A DNA stretch of 63,022 nt from positions 1 through 63,022 of the forward strand of contig JADLFL010000006.1 in NCBI GenBank assembly GCA_020845575.1, written 5' to 3'. This DNA is from Acidobacteriota bacterium (GTDB lineage: Bacteria; Acidobacteriota; Vicinamibacteria; Vicinamibacterales; Vicinamibacteraceae). Under the pieces are notes generated by a model. That model worked only from the letters and a program-made list of their open reading frames with translations. It made no database searches and was not told the DNA's origin. The translations under genes and the position numbers were made by a program. How positions within the stretch are numbered: position 1 is the first letter of the stretch; each line of letters starts with the position of its first letter. Positions 55,245-63,022 of this stretch are shown one piece after another.

Positions 55245-56749
55245 CGCGCAATCCCCAGTCCGCGCAGCGTGGCGCGCGCGTCGATGAGGCCGTGGCCATA
55301 CTCGTCGTCGCGTCCGGAGGCGCCGCGATCGGTGGCGAACCGCTTGATCGCGGCTTCGATCGCGGCGGGATTGCGAACGCCCTGCGAGTACAGCAGTGCG
55401 CCGAGTCCTGCAACGTGCGGTGCCGCCATCGACGTGCCCTGATACCCATCGTCTTCGAGCAGATCGAAGCGTGGCGCGAGCTGGAAGACGCCCATGGCCG
55501 AAGCCCTGTAGGTCTGCTGCCACACGAGCGCCGCGGTGCCGCCGGCGCGCCTGTTGCCGCCAGGCGCGGCGATCTCGATGTAGTCGGCGGTGTTGGAGTA
55601 GTAGGCGCGGGAGAGGTCCTGCCCCACGGCGCCTACGGCCATCACACCCTCGATGTCGCGCGCGTAGGACGCGGGATACTCCGGCCTGTTGCCGTCTTCG
55701 TACCCGTTGCCGCCGGCGAGCGTGACGAACACGCCGCGCGACACTGCGTACTGCAGCGCACTCTGCGTCGTCGCCGCCGGCTGGGTGCCGCCGATGCTGA
55801 CGTTGATCACCTTCGCGCCGTTGTCGGCGGCATACCTGATGGCTCGCGCTTCTTCGGAGGCGAAGCACGCCCCGCCCTCGAACAGCGGCGGCACGGTGGA
55901 CACGCCATCGGCGGCGAAGGCAAACAGCACCTCCCATTCGCTGAAGCACACCTTGAGCGGCATCAGGCGCGCCCTGTACGCCACGCCCACGCCACTCTCG
56001 CTGTTCATCGCCTGGCCGATCGTTCCCGCCACGTGCGTGCCGTGCCCGTCCATGTCGTACGGCATGTCGTCGTCGTAGGTGAAATCGTACGGCGACACGA
56101 TCCTGTCGTCAGACGCGATGTCGGTGCTGCGCGCGAAGGGGACCTCGACGATCTGGTAACGGCCCTGGTAGAAGCGCGGGAATCGCAACACGTCGTTGAC
56201 CATCGCGACGCCCGTGTCCACGACGGCCACGATCACGTTCGGGGCGCCGTCGTTGATGTCCCACGCGCGTTCCGCATTGATCGCGCGCATGTGCCACTGG
56301 CGCGAGTACGACGGATCTGTCGGCGTACGCCGCGGGCGATGCAGCACGTCGGGCTCGGCAAACGCCACTTCGGGCCGGGCGGCCAGTGCCGCGGCCGCCG
56401 CGCGCACGTCGACGTCGAGCGGCACGTCCACGTACGAGAAGTCCGTCCACGCGTCGCCCGCGCGGACCTGCGTGGGCAGTCCTGGCAGCGCCATCGTCAC
56501 GGCCGACGTCTGCGCCTGCGTGGGGATGCCTTCACGGAACTTGACGAGCACGCGGCCGGGCACGTGGTCCACGCCGAGGCGGGCCGCCTCGCGCAGACCC
56601 TCGGCGAGGTCCACGCGCGGACGTCGCGTGACCGTGGGACCCTGCGCCGAGATCACGAGGCCGAGGGCGGCCATCGCGGTGAGCCCCGCGATCGTCGCGG
56701 AGATGGGACGTGCAACGCGTCGGCGCCACCGTCGTGCGCGAGGGCTCAC
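55241..56749 (-). CDS. Secreted S8 family subtilisin-like serine protease
   Basis: 502 residues from GTG 56749; a GTG at 56797 would add 16. I prefer 56749 because it gives a compact signal peptide (basic RARRWRRRVARP then ATIAGLTAMAALGLVISA). A fervidolysin-like propeptide (VPGRVLVKFREGIPTQ...) precedes the catalytic domain with Asp in VAVVDTGVAM, His in DGHGTHVAGTIG, oxyanion Asn in LAGGNGYEDG and Ser in GTSMAAPHVAG. The protein ends soon after the catalytic domain (HGLIDARATLRGLG). Neither start has a good ribosome site. It heads the overlapping chain that leads to the sigma/anti-sigma pair. Confidence 0.92.
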   Translation of the reverse strand: MSPRARRWRRRVARPISATIAGLTAMAALGLVISAQGPTVTRRPRVDLAEGLREAARLGVDHVPGRVLVKFREGIPTQAQTSAVTMALPGLPTQVRAGDAWTDFSYVDVPLDVDVRAAAAALAARPEVAFAEPDVLHRPRRTPTDPSYSRQWHMRAINAERAWDINDGAPNVIVAVVDTGVAMVNDVLRFPRFYQGRYQIVEVPFARSTDIASDDRIVSPYDFTYDDDMPYDMDGHGTHVAGTIGQAMNSESGVGVAYRARLMPLKVCFSEWEVLFAFAADGVSTVPPLFEGGACFASEEARAIRYAADNGAKVINVSIGGTQPAATTQSALQYAVSRGVFVTLAGGNGYEDGNRPEYPASYARDIEGVMAVGAVGQDLSRAYYSNTADYIEIAAPGGNRRAGGTAALVWQQTYRASAMGVFQLAPRFDLLEDDGYQGTSMAAPHVAGLGALLYSQGVRNPAAIEAAIKRFATDRGASGRDDEYGHGLIDARATLRGLGIAR

Positions 56750-56818
56750 GTCTGATACCTGAGGACTCGCGTGCTGGCGCTCTGGACGATGGGGCACAAG
56801 AGACTCGATTCGTGAAGC

Positions 56819-56844
56819 GCCCGGGCGGACCCTGCCGCCCGGGC
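56819..56844 (-). terminator. 10-bp hairpin after the oxidoreductase gene
   Basis: GCCCGGGCGG (56819-56828) pairs with CCGCCCGGGC (56835-56844), nine bases beyond the oxidoreductase stop on the minus strand. No T-tract; a weak terminator or stabilising hairpin. Confidence 0.5.
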
Positions 56845-56852
56845 CGTGACGG

Positions 56853-58181
56853 CTACGAGCGCGTCAGCAGGTACTGCTTGCGGAACGTGCGCTGCAGGAA
56901 CGCGTTGGCGTCCGGGACGTTGGTCACGCGCATCGCCGCCGGGTCGTACTGCAGCGTGGCGTTGGGGAAATTCTCGGCGACGCTGCCGAGCAGCACGGCC
57001 TCGGTCACGAGCGACGCGTAGTCGAAGTTGGCCGAGCAGATCGTGCCGGGGCCCTTCAGGACGGCGTCGAGGAACTCGTGGTAGTGGTTCCGGTCGGGCA
57101 CGGTCGGCAGCGTGCGCGCGGCGAACTTGTCGGCCGGATGGAGCGTGGGCTTCCCGATGTGCGGCAGCAGGATGGCGCCTTCGCTGCCGATGAACACGGC
57201 GCCAGAGCCGGGCACCTTGCCGCCCACCGCGTCGATCGCGTGCTGCGGCGGCCGCACCGCGCCGTCGTACCACGAGAACTCGAGCGTCGGCGTGGTGAAC
57301 GTCGTCCCGGGGAATGTGAAGCGCAGGTTGGCGTCGATCGGCCAGTTGCCGTGCACGGCACCGGGACCCGATGACGTGATCGACGTCGGCAGGTAGAGAT
57401 TGAGCCCGCGAATGGGCGTGCTGAAGATGTGGCAGCCCATGTCGCCGAGCGTGCCCGTGCCGAAGCTCTGACGCTTGCGCCAGTTGCCCGGGTGGTACAC
57501 GTCGGTCTTGTACGGACGCTTCTCGCTCACGCCGATCCAGCCATCCCAGTCGAGCGTCGGCGGAATCGGATCGGACCCGGCGGGGATGGGCGACATGTCG
57601 CCCCACGTCTTGTCGCAGAACGCATGGACCTCGCTGACCTTGCCGATGAAGCCGTTGCGCAGCATCGCTTCGGTGGCCAGCTGCGTCGGGTGCGACGAGA
57701 TCTGGATGCCCATCTGCGACACCAGGCGCCTGGCCCGCGCGACGGCGGCGAGTTGGCGCGTCTCGCGCACCGTGGTGGCGAGCGGCTTCTGCACGTACAC
57801 GTGCTTGCCATACGACATGGCGGCCATCGCGATCGGCGCGTGCATGTGGTCGGGCGTCGACACGTTCACCGAGTCGAGCGCGTCGGCTTCCTTGCGGAGC
57901 AGTTCGCGCCAGTCCTGGTAGATGCGGACGTTCGGGAACAGCTTCTTGACCTGCTCGGTGCGCGACAGGTCCGTATCAGCCACGGCCACCAGGTCGAAGG
58001 CGGGATGACTGGAGAAGCTGCGGATGTCCGACAGCGCCATCCCCGACGCGCCGAAGCTGGCATGGCGCACCTTGCGCCCCTCCTGGGTGCGGGCCTGAAG
58101 GGCATGGCTCGCGAGCGGCACGGCCGCGGACGCCACGGCAAGGTCCTGCAGGAAACGGCGACGAGAGACGGAAGACGGCAT
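56853..58181 (-). CDS. Gfo/Idh/MocA family oxidoreductase, Tat-exported
   Basis: 442 residues from ATG 58181, with GGAGG ten bases upstream. The N-terminus SRRRFLQDLAVASAAVPLASHAL is a Tat leader. The Rossmann domain reads VRHASFGASGMALSDIRSFSSHPAFDLVAVADTD (GxSGM replaces GxGxxG), and the catalytic-lysine motif is KHVYVQKPLATTVRE. The C-terminal GFO_IDH_MocA-like domain contains GTGTLGDMGCHIFSTPI, with the Asp-x-x-x-His pair. Exported members of this type occur in Planctomycetota and Acidobacteriota and act on sugars or sugar-like substrates with tightly bound NAD(P). The substrate is not known. Confidence 0.9.
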   Translation of the reverse strand: MPSSVSRRRFLQDLAVASAAVPLASHALQARTQEGRKVRHASFGASGMALSDIRSFSSHPAFDLVAVADTDLSRTEQVKKLFPNVRIYQDWRELLRKEADALDSVNVSTPDHMHAPIAMAAMSYGKHVYVQKPLATTVRETRQLAAVARARRLVSQMGIQISSHPTQLATEAMLRNGFIGKVSEVHAFCDKTWGDMSPIPAGSDPIPPTLDWDGWIGVSEKRPYKTDVYHPGNWRKRQSFGTGTLGDMGCHIFSTPIRGLNLYLPTSITSSGPGAVHGNWPIDANLRFTFPGTTFTTPTLEFSWYDGAVRPPQHAIDAVGGKVPGSGAVFIGSEGAILLPHIGKPTLHPADKFAARTLPTVPDRNHYHEFLDAVLKGPGTICSANFDYASLVTEAVLLGSVAENFPNATLQYDPAAMRVTNVPDANAFLQRTFRKQYLLTRS

Positions 58182-58245
58182 TGCGATCGAACCTCCGGAG
58201 GGTGGAGCGGCAGCCGCGACACGCGGCAACCCGCACTAGGGTAGG

Positions 58246-58280
58246 CCGGCAACCGGCAACGGGCAACCGGCAACCGGACG
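58246..58280. repeat. Heptamer array upstream of the oxidoreductase gene
   Basis: CCGGCAA, CCGGCAA, CGGGCAA, CCGGCAA and CCGGACG run from 58246 to 58280, in the gap between the membrane-protein stop and the oxidoreductase start. Confidence 0.88.
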
Positions 58281-58310
58281 TGATGGCACAGGTCTGCAGG
58301 AGATACGCCC

Positions 58311-58757
58311 CTACTTCCTCAGGGGTAACGCACAGAGGACGGCGACGGCGGCGTTGGCCGCGGCGCTGCCGGTGAGTACGGTGCTCGGGGCCACCGTCGG
58401 CAGCCAGCCCATCAGGTGGACGAGGTCGAGGAGCGCGCGGACACCGAACGCCGCACCGAGCCACGTCAGTGCGGCGCGAGGATCACGCACCAGCGTCATC
58501 AGCGCGAGGCCGCACGCGAGCACCGCGCACGCCATGTCGAGCGCGGCGACGGGCCCCGCCGTCGATGCCGCCAGTCCGGCCAGGAACGCCGCCGAGAACG
58601 CCAGCAGCACGGCCGCCGCCTGCGCCAATCGCAGTTCGGCGACGACGCGATGCGGGGCATGCGAAGGAATCCTGATGGTCTGCCAGGTGAGCACCGCCAT
58701 GGCCGCCACGAGCGTGAGCGCGCCTCCGGCCAGCGCGCGACTCGCGTCAGAGCCCAT
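58311..58757 (-). CDS. Small integral membrane protein of unknown function
   Basis: 148 residues from ATG 58757, starting 11 bp inside the end of the amidohydrolase gene. Four to five hydrophobic segments are visible (about 8-25, 45-65, 70-88, 95-115 and 125-145) with few charges. No family motif is recognised. The overlap suggests co-translation with the amidohydrolase. Confidence 0.72.
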   Translation of the reverse strand: MGSDASRALAGGALTLVAAMAVLTWQTIRIPSHAPHRVVAELRLAQAAAVLLAFSAAFLAGLAASTAGPVAALDMACAVLACGLALMTLVRDPRAALTWLGAAFGVRALLDLVHLMGWLPTVAPSTVLTGSAAANAAVAVLCALPLRK

Positions 58758-60429
58758 CGCGGAACGTCACATGCCCGCCGCGAATCGTGACGAGCGGGCG
58801 TGCGGTGAGGATCTCGGCCGGCGGCACCTGCATGATGTCTGCCGACAGCACGAGCAGATCGGCCAGCGCTCCCGGACGCAGCGATCCGAGGTCCTGTTCG
58901 AGATGCGCGGCATACGCCGCACCGGCGGTGAAACTGTGAAGCGCTTCGGCGCGCGTCAACCGCTGATCGGGCATCCAGCCCCCCGGCGGCCGGCCGGAGC
59001 GATCCTGCCGCGTGACGGCCGCGTAGAAGCCGAACATCGGGTTGGGTTCCTCGACGGGGAAGTCCGAACCGTTGGCCAGGTGCACGCCGCTCCGCAGGAG
59101 CGTCTGCCACACGTAGGCGCCTTCGCGCGTGCGGACCTCGCCGACGCGCTGCGCGACCCACGGCATGTCCGACGTGGCGTGCGTGGCCTGCATCGACGCG
59201 ATCACGTCGAGCGCGGCCAAGCGCGGGATGTCCGCGGCACGCAGGATCTGGGCGTGCTCGTCGCGCATCCGCAGCGTGCGACTGCCCGGTACTTCCCGCT
59301 GGAGCCGCTCGAAGAGATCGAGGACCGCCGTGTTCGCGGCATCGCCGATCGCGTGGATGCACGGCTGATAGCCGGCCTGCACGGACGCCAGCGCCTGCGC
59401 GTGCAGTTGCTCGGGCGACGTCACCAGCAGACCCCGCGTGGTCGATTCGTCGCTGTACGGCTCGTGCAGCGCGGCACCCCGCGACCCGAGCGCGCCATCG
59501 GCGACCAGCTTCACCGCGCGCACGGTGAGCAGGTGCGAGCCGTGACCGATGAGCGGCGGCGGCAGCGTCTCGCCGTTGCGCGGCGGCCGCAGCATCACGT
59601 ACAGCCGCGTCTTCAACGCACCGGCGTCGGCCACTTCCCGATACATCTCCGCATCGTCCCAGCCCACGCCCGCGTCGTGCACCATCGTGAGTCCGAGGCT
59701 GGCGGCGAGATCGTCGGCCAGGCGCAACTGCTCGCGGTGCTGCCCCCGCGACTCGGCGGGAATGTGACGGCCCACGAGGCCCATCGCCCTGTCGATCAGA
59801 ATGCCCGTGGGACGGCCATCCGCCGTGCGGATGATCCGTCCGCCGTCGGGATCCGTCGTGGCGGCAGTCAGGCCCGACACGCGCAGTGCGGCGGAATTGA
59901 CCCACGCCGCGTGTCCGTCGACGCGCGAGAGATAGACGGGACGATCGGGTAGGGCCGCATCGAGCAGTGCGGCAGTGGGCCACGCCGCGTCGGGCCAGTC
60001 GTTCTGATCCCAGCCGCGCCCGATCACCCACTGACCCTCTGGCAGCGCCTGCGCGCGCGTGCGGACGGCCTCGACCACTGCCCGCGTGTCCTTCGTGCCT
60101 CGCAGGTCGACGTCCTGCAGGCTCTGCCCGAGTCCGAGCATGTGTCCGTGCGCGTCGTGGAGTCCCGGGACCACCGCCCGTCCGCCCGCGTCGATCACCT
60201 GCGTGAGCGGACCGCGCGTGGCGAGCACGTCGGCGTTGGATCCGACAAGCGTGATGCGGTCACCCTTGACGGCGATCGCCTGCGCCTCCGGTCGCGCGGG
60301 ATCGACGGTGTAGGCACGTGCGTTGACGACGATGAGCGTGGCGTCGCCGGCAGACGGCTGGACGAGCGCCGTCACCGCAACGCCACCGCTGACGGCGAGC
60401 GCGAGCAACAGGGGAAGGAGACGAGTCAT
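58747..60429 (-). CDS. Exported metal-dependent amidohydrolase, YtcJ-like
   Basis: 560 residues from ATG 60429 with signal peptide (LLPLLLALAVSGGVAVTALVQ). The amidohydrolase pattern is PGLHDAHGHMLGLG (first metal HxH), DGALGSRGAALHEPY, IHAIGDAANTAVL and the distal NGSDFPVEEPNPMFGFYAAVTRQ, with the final GSLRPGALADLLVLSADIM typical of the imidazolonepropionase-like/YtcJ group. Substrates of this group are mostly unknown amides. It is divergent from the nucleoside-salvage operon and shares a palindromic -10 with it. Confidence 0.9.
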   Translation of the reverse strand: MTRLLPLLLALAVSGGVAVTALVQPSAGDATLIVVNARAYTVDPARPEAQAIAVKGDRITLVGSNADVLATRGPLTQVIDAGGRAVVPGLHDAHGHMLGLGQSLQDVDLRGTKDTRAVVEAVRTRAQALPEGQWVIGRGWDQNDWPDAAWPTAALLDAALPDRPVYLSRVDGHAAWVNSAALRVSGLTAATTDPDGGRIIRTADGRPTGILIDRAMGLVGRHIPAESRGQHREQLRLADDLAASLGLTMVHDAGVGWDDAEMYREVADAGALKTRLYVMLRPPRNGETLPPPLIGHGSHLLTVRAVKLVADGALGSRGAALHEPYSDESTTRGLLVTSPEQLHAQALASVQAGYQPCIHAIGDAANTAVLDLFERLQREVPGSRTLRMRDEHAQILRAADIPRLAALDVIASMQATHATSDMPWVAQRVGEVRTREGAYVWQTLLRSGVHLANGSDFPVEEPNPMFGFYAAVTRQDRSGRPPGGWMPDQRLTRAEALHSFTAGAAYAAHLEQDLGSLRPGALADLLVLSADIMQVPPAEILTARPLVTIRGGHVTFRDGL

Positions 60430-60444
60430 GAGGGGAGTGGTGCC

Positions 60445-60452
60445 AGTATACT
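60445..60452. promoter_or_regulatory. Palindromic -10 shared by divergent genes
   Basis: AGTATACT reads TATACT on both strands: plus 60447-60452 (10 bases before the nucleoside phosphorylase ATG) and minus 60450-60445 (15 bases before the amidohydrolase ATG). One symmetric element can therefore serve both directions. Confidence 0.6.
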
Positions 60453-60462
60453 TGCGGCGTTC

Positions 60463-61782
60463 ATGCGTGCAGTCGACATCATTCGCGCCAAGCGCGACGG
60501 CGGTGCGCTCACCCGCGAACAGATTGCGTGGATGGTCGCGGGCGCGGCCGACGGATCCGTGCCGGCCTATCAGTTGTCGGCATGGCTGATGGCGGTCTGG
60601 CTGCGGGGCATGTCGCCCGAAGAGACGTCGTGGCTCACCGACGCGATGGTGCGCTCGGGCGTGCGCGTCGATCTCTCCGCGATCCCCGGCGTGAAGGTGG
60701 ACAAGCACAGCACCGGCGGCGTGGGCGACAAGACCTCGCTCGTCATCGCGCCAGTGGTCGCGGCGCTCGGCGTACCGGTGCCGATGATGTCGGGTCGCGG
60801 CCTCGGCCACACGGGCGGCACGCTCGACAAGCTGGAGAGCATCAGCGGCTTCCGCACGCGACTCACGCTCGACGAGTTCCACGCGCAACTCGCCGATCTG
60901 CGCTGCGCGTTGATCGGCCAGACAGACGATGTGGCGCCGGCGGACCGGACGCTGTATTCGCTGCGCGACGTGACGGCCACCGTCGAGAGCCTGCCGCTCA
61001 TCTGCGCGTCGATCCTCAGCAAGAAGATCGCCGAAGGGATAGACGCCCTGGTGCTCGACGTGAAGACGGGCAACGGCGCGTTCATGGCGCGCGAGGAGGA
61101 CGCCCGCGCGCTCGCCGACGCGCTCGTCGGGCTGGCAGAACGGTCCGGCCTGCGCGTGGCCGCGCTGCTCACGCAGATGGACGTGCCGCTCGGACGCACC
61201 GTGGGCAACGCGCTCGAAGTGCGCGAGTGCATCGACGTCCTGCGCGGCGGAGGGCCGTCGGACCTCGTCGAACTCTCGGTGGAACTCGCGGCGTTGATGC
61301 TGTGGTTGGGGCAGGGGCGTCCCACGCTCGACGCATCGCGCGACGCTGTCCGCGGTGCACTCGCCGACGGCTCGGGCCTCGCGATGTTCCGCGCGATCGT
61401 CGCCCGTCAGGGCGGCGACGTCGGGATGGTGGACGATCCCTCGACGCTGCCGCAGGCGCCCGTGTGCGAGATGTTCGTCGCGCCGCGCGCCGGACACGTC
61501 GCTCGCTACGACGCCGGATTGATCGGTCGCGCCGCGGTTCACCTCGGCGCAGGGCGTGCGAAGGCCGAGGACGCCGTCGATCCGGCAGTCGGCTTCGACA
61601 TCGTTGCGCCGCCGGGGACTCGCGTCGATGCCGGTGAGCCCCTCATCGCCATCCATGCCCGGACCAGGGCCGGCGTGGCGGCGGTGCGGCCGATGCTCGA
61701 TCAGGCGCTCACGATGGCCGATGAGCCGCCCGCGCCGCGTCCGCTGATCCTCGATCGCCTGGGGCTCGCACGCTCCTCCTGA
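60463..61782 (+). CDS. Pyrimidine-nucleoside/thymidine phosphorylase
   Basis: 439 residues from ATG 60463. The family signature is unmistakable: VDKHSTGGVGDKTSLVIAPVVAALGVPVPMMSGRGLGHTGGTLDKLESI, followed by SKKIAEGIDALVLDVKTGNGAFM and the C-terminal barrel-sandwich domain (FDIVAPPGTRVDAGEPLIAIHA). The enzyme splits thymidine or uridine with phosphate into base and (deoxy)ribose-1-phosphate. Sequence alone does not separate DeoA from the broader Pdp specificity. It starts the salvage operon with purine phosphorylase and cytidine deaminase. Confidence 0.95.
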   Translation: MRAVDIIRAKRDGGALTREQIAWMVAGAADGSVPAYQLSAWLMAVWLRGMSPEETSWLTDAMVRSGVRVDLSAIPGVKVDKHSTGGVGDKTSLVIAPVVAALGVPVPMMSGRGLGHTGGTLDKLESISGFRTRLTLDEFHAQLADLRCALIGQTDDVAPADRTLYSLRDVTATVESLPLICASILSKKIAEGIDALVLDVKTGNGAFMAREEDARALADALVGLAERSGLRVAALLTQMDVPLGRTVGNALEVRECIDVLRGGGPSDLVELSVELAALMLWLGQGRPTLDASRDAVRGALADGSGLAMFRAIVARQGGDVGMVDDPSTLPQAPVCEMFVAPRAGHVARYDAGLIGRAAVHLGAGRAKAEDAVDPAVGFDIVAPPGTRVDAGEPLIAIHARTRAGVAAVRPMLDQALTMADEPPAPRPLILDRLGLARSS

Positions 61783-61788
61783 CCGCAC

Positions 61789-62622
61789 ATGACAGATCTG
61801 CTCTCGTCCATCGATACGGCCGTTGCGCTCCTCCGCGAGCGTGTGGGTGACGCGCCGGACGTCGCCATCGTGCTCGGTTCAGGGCTCGGCGACTTCGCGT
61901 CGACGTTGACGGATGCGACGGCCATCCCGTACGGCGAGATCCCCGAGTGGCCCTCGTCTGCCGTTGTCGGGCACGCCGGCACGCTCGTCGTCGGAACGCA
62001 TGCGTCCGGCGCGCGCGTGGCGGCGTTGTCGGGTCGTGCGCACCTCTATGAAGGGCATCACGTCTCGCGCGCGGTGTTCGGCGTGCGCGTGATGGTGCGC
62101 TGGGGCGTGTCGCGGATCGTGCTCACGAACGCGGCGGGCGGCATCAACAGGGCGCTGTCGCAGGGCGCGCTGATGTTGATCACCGATCACATCAACATGC
62201 TCGGCATCAACCCGCTGGTCGGACCCAACGTCGACGCGCTCGGACCGCGGTTCCCCGACATGACGTACGTCTACGACCGTCAGCAGCAGGCGCTCGCGCT
62301 CGACGCCGCGGCTGCCGTCGGTGTGCCGCTGCACAGCGGGATCTACGTGGCAACGCTCGGGCCGAGCTACGAGACACCGGCGGAAATCCGTGCGTTTCGC
62401 ACGCTCGGCGCAGACGCGGTCGGGATGTCCACGGTGCCGGAGGCCATCGCGGCGCGGCACATGGGCGCGCGCGTCACCGGCATCTCGTGCATCACCAACC
62501 CCGCCGCCGGAGTCGTCGACGCGCCGCTCGATCATCAGGAGGTGATGGAGACGGCGGCGCGCGTGCGGGGGCAGTTCATCGCGCTCCTCGACGCGTTCGT
62601 CGCGAGGTTGGTGGAGGAGTGA
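61789..62622 (+). CDS. Purine-nucleoside phosphorylase, trimeric (PNP/MTAP) type
   Basis: 277 residues from ATG 61789, six bases after the preceding stop. Motifs of the low-molecular-mass trimeric class are VAIVLGSGLGDF, VVGHAGTL, GRAHLYEGHH, VLTNAAGGIN, LGPSYETPAEIRAFRTLGADAVGMSTVPEAIAARHMG and CITNPAAG. The ...GMSTVPEAI and ITN segments favour guanosine/inosine phosphorylase over methylthioadenosine phosphorylase. It feeds bases to salvage. The stop overlaps the cytidine deaminase GTG. Confidence 0.95.
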   Translation: MTDLLSSIDTAVALLRERVGDAPDVAIVLGSGLGDFASTLTDATAIPYGEIPEWPSSAVVGHAGTLVVGTHASGARVAALSGRAHLYEGHHVSRAVFGVRVMVRWGVSRIVLTNAAGGINRALSQGALMLITDHINMLGINPLVGPNVDALGPRFPDMTYVYDRQQQALALDAAAAVGVPLHSGIYVATLGPSYETPAEIRAFRTLGADAVGMSTVPEAIAARHMGARVTGISCITNPAAGVVDAPLDHQEVMETAARVRGQFIALLDAFVARLVEE

Positions 62623-63022
62623 CCCCACCGTCGCCAGCTGACGTGGATCAGGCGCTCGTGGACGCGGCGCGGGCCGCGCGCGCCAACGCGTGGGCGCCGT
62701 TCTCGTCGTTCGCCGTTGGCGCCGCGCTGCGCCACGTCGACGGCCGCATCTTCACGGGTTGCAACGTCGAGAACGCCACGTACGGCCTCACCATCTGCGC
62801 CGAGCGCACCGCCATCGTCAAGGCCATCTCGGAGGGGGCGCGACCGGGCGAGTTCACCGCTGTCGTCGTCGTCGCCGACACCGAGGAGCCCACGCCCCCG
62901 TGCGGTGCGTGCCGCCAGTTCCTGTGGGAATTCTGCGGTCCCGTTCCCATCGTCCTCGCCACCCCGAGCGCCGTCACCGCCGCCCTCCCCCTCGCCGACC
63001 TCCTGCCGCGTCCCTTCGACGC
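62619..63022 (+). CDS. cdd: Cytidine deaminase, 3' end cut by the window
   Basis: The gene starts at GTG 62619 (GTGA overlap with the purine phosphorylase stop) and is open to the window end, giving 134 residues, close to the full length of a typical ~130-140 residue enzyme. The active-site pattern is complete: substrate-binding FAVGAAL and GCNVENATYGLTICAERTA (zinc Cys and catalytic Glu), then PPCGACRQFLWEF (two zinc Cys). It deaminates cytidine and deoxycytidine to the uridines used by the phosphorylase upstream. Confidence 0.93.
   Translation, partial: MTPPSPADVDQALVDAARAARANAWAPFSSFAVGAALRHVDGRIFTGCNVENATYGLTICAERTAIVKAISEGARPGEFTAVVVVADTEEPTPPCGACRQFLWEFCGPVPIVLATPSAVTAALPLADLLPRPFD

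Noticed and set aside
58747..61788. A 1013-residue minus-strand frame fused to the amidohydrolase
   Set aside because: The part beyond 60429 is antisense to the nucleoside phosphorylase. The real amidohydrolase starts at ATG 60429 with a signal peptide.

Overview
This is a GC-rich bacterial chromosome segment with short intergenic gaps, frequent GTG/TTG starts and many 4-base ATGA or GTGA stop/start overlaps (14 counted). Two proteins of the VWFA-related type typical of Acidobacteriota, TPR-bearing serine/threonine kinases, Tat-like leader proteins and the gene content as a whole suggest a soil Acidobacteriota, perhaps of the Vicinamibacteria. That placement is inferred from family content and was not tested by a search.

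Layout. 1-7153: C-terminal part of smc, an M48 protease, a CE15-type esterase, and a kinase/cupredoxin pair. 7184-24784: a long minus-strand information-processing block (asnS-rimO, rimP-nusA-infB, rbfA-nrnA-truB, a RES-type toxin-antitoxin pair, rpsO, pnp), together with a TIM-barrel protein and a CYTH-murU-amgK set. 24784-37659: HtrA protease, M24 peptidase, two VWFA-related secreted proteins (one fused to a PrcB-like domain), glycogen phosphorylase, an Ntn asparaginase coupled to a serine hydrolase, and a DUF6941 protein. 37660-38674: a repeat-rich gap with a small ORF and tRNA-Leu(CAG). 38675-50961: sppA, a SurA/PpiD-like isomerase, then a rod-shape operon GGDEF-mreB-mreC-mreD-mrdA-rodA followed by rng. 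51039-58757: a secreted small protein, then a minus-strand chain subtilase - beta barrel - alkyltransferase-like protein - ECF sigma - anti-sigma - DUF4097-like protein, then a Gfo/Idh oxidoreductase and a membrane protein. 58747-63022: an amidohydrolase divergent from a nucleoside-salvage operon (pyrimidine phosphorylase, purine phosphorylase, cytidine deaminase, the last cut by the window end).

Two window-wide patterns stand out. First, gaps between genes repeatedly hold short arrays with a strict 7-bp period (CCGGTTG, AATGCCG, TTCGTCA and more degenerate forms): eight gaps, plus one array inside truB. Second, at least six genes have a good -10 hexamer ending only 6-7 bases before the start codon, which predicts leaderless mRNAs. 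Two divergent gene pairs use overlapping, partly palindromic -10 boxes.

The least usual gene set is the overlapping sigma/anti-sigma chain that includes an alkyltransferase-like protein whose reactive cysteine is replaced by alanine. No CRISPR array, insertion sequence, prophage or replication origin was seen.
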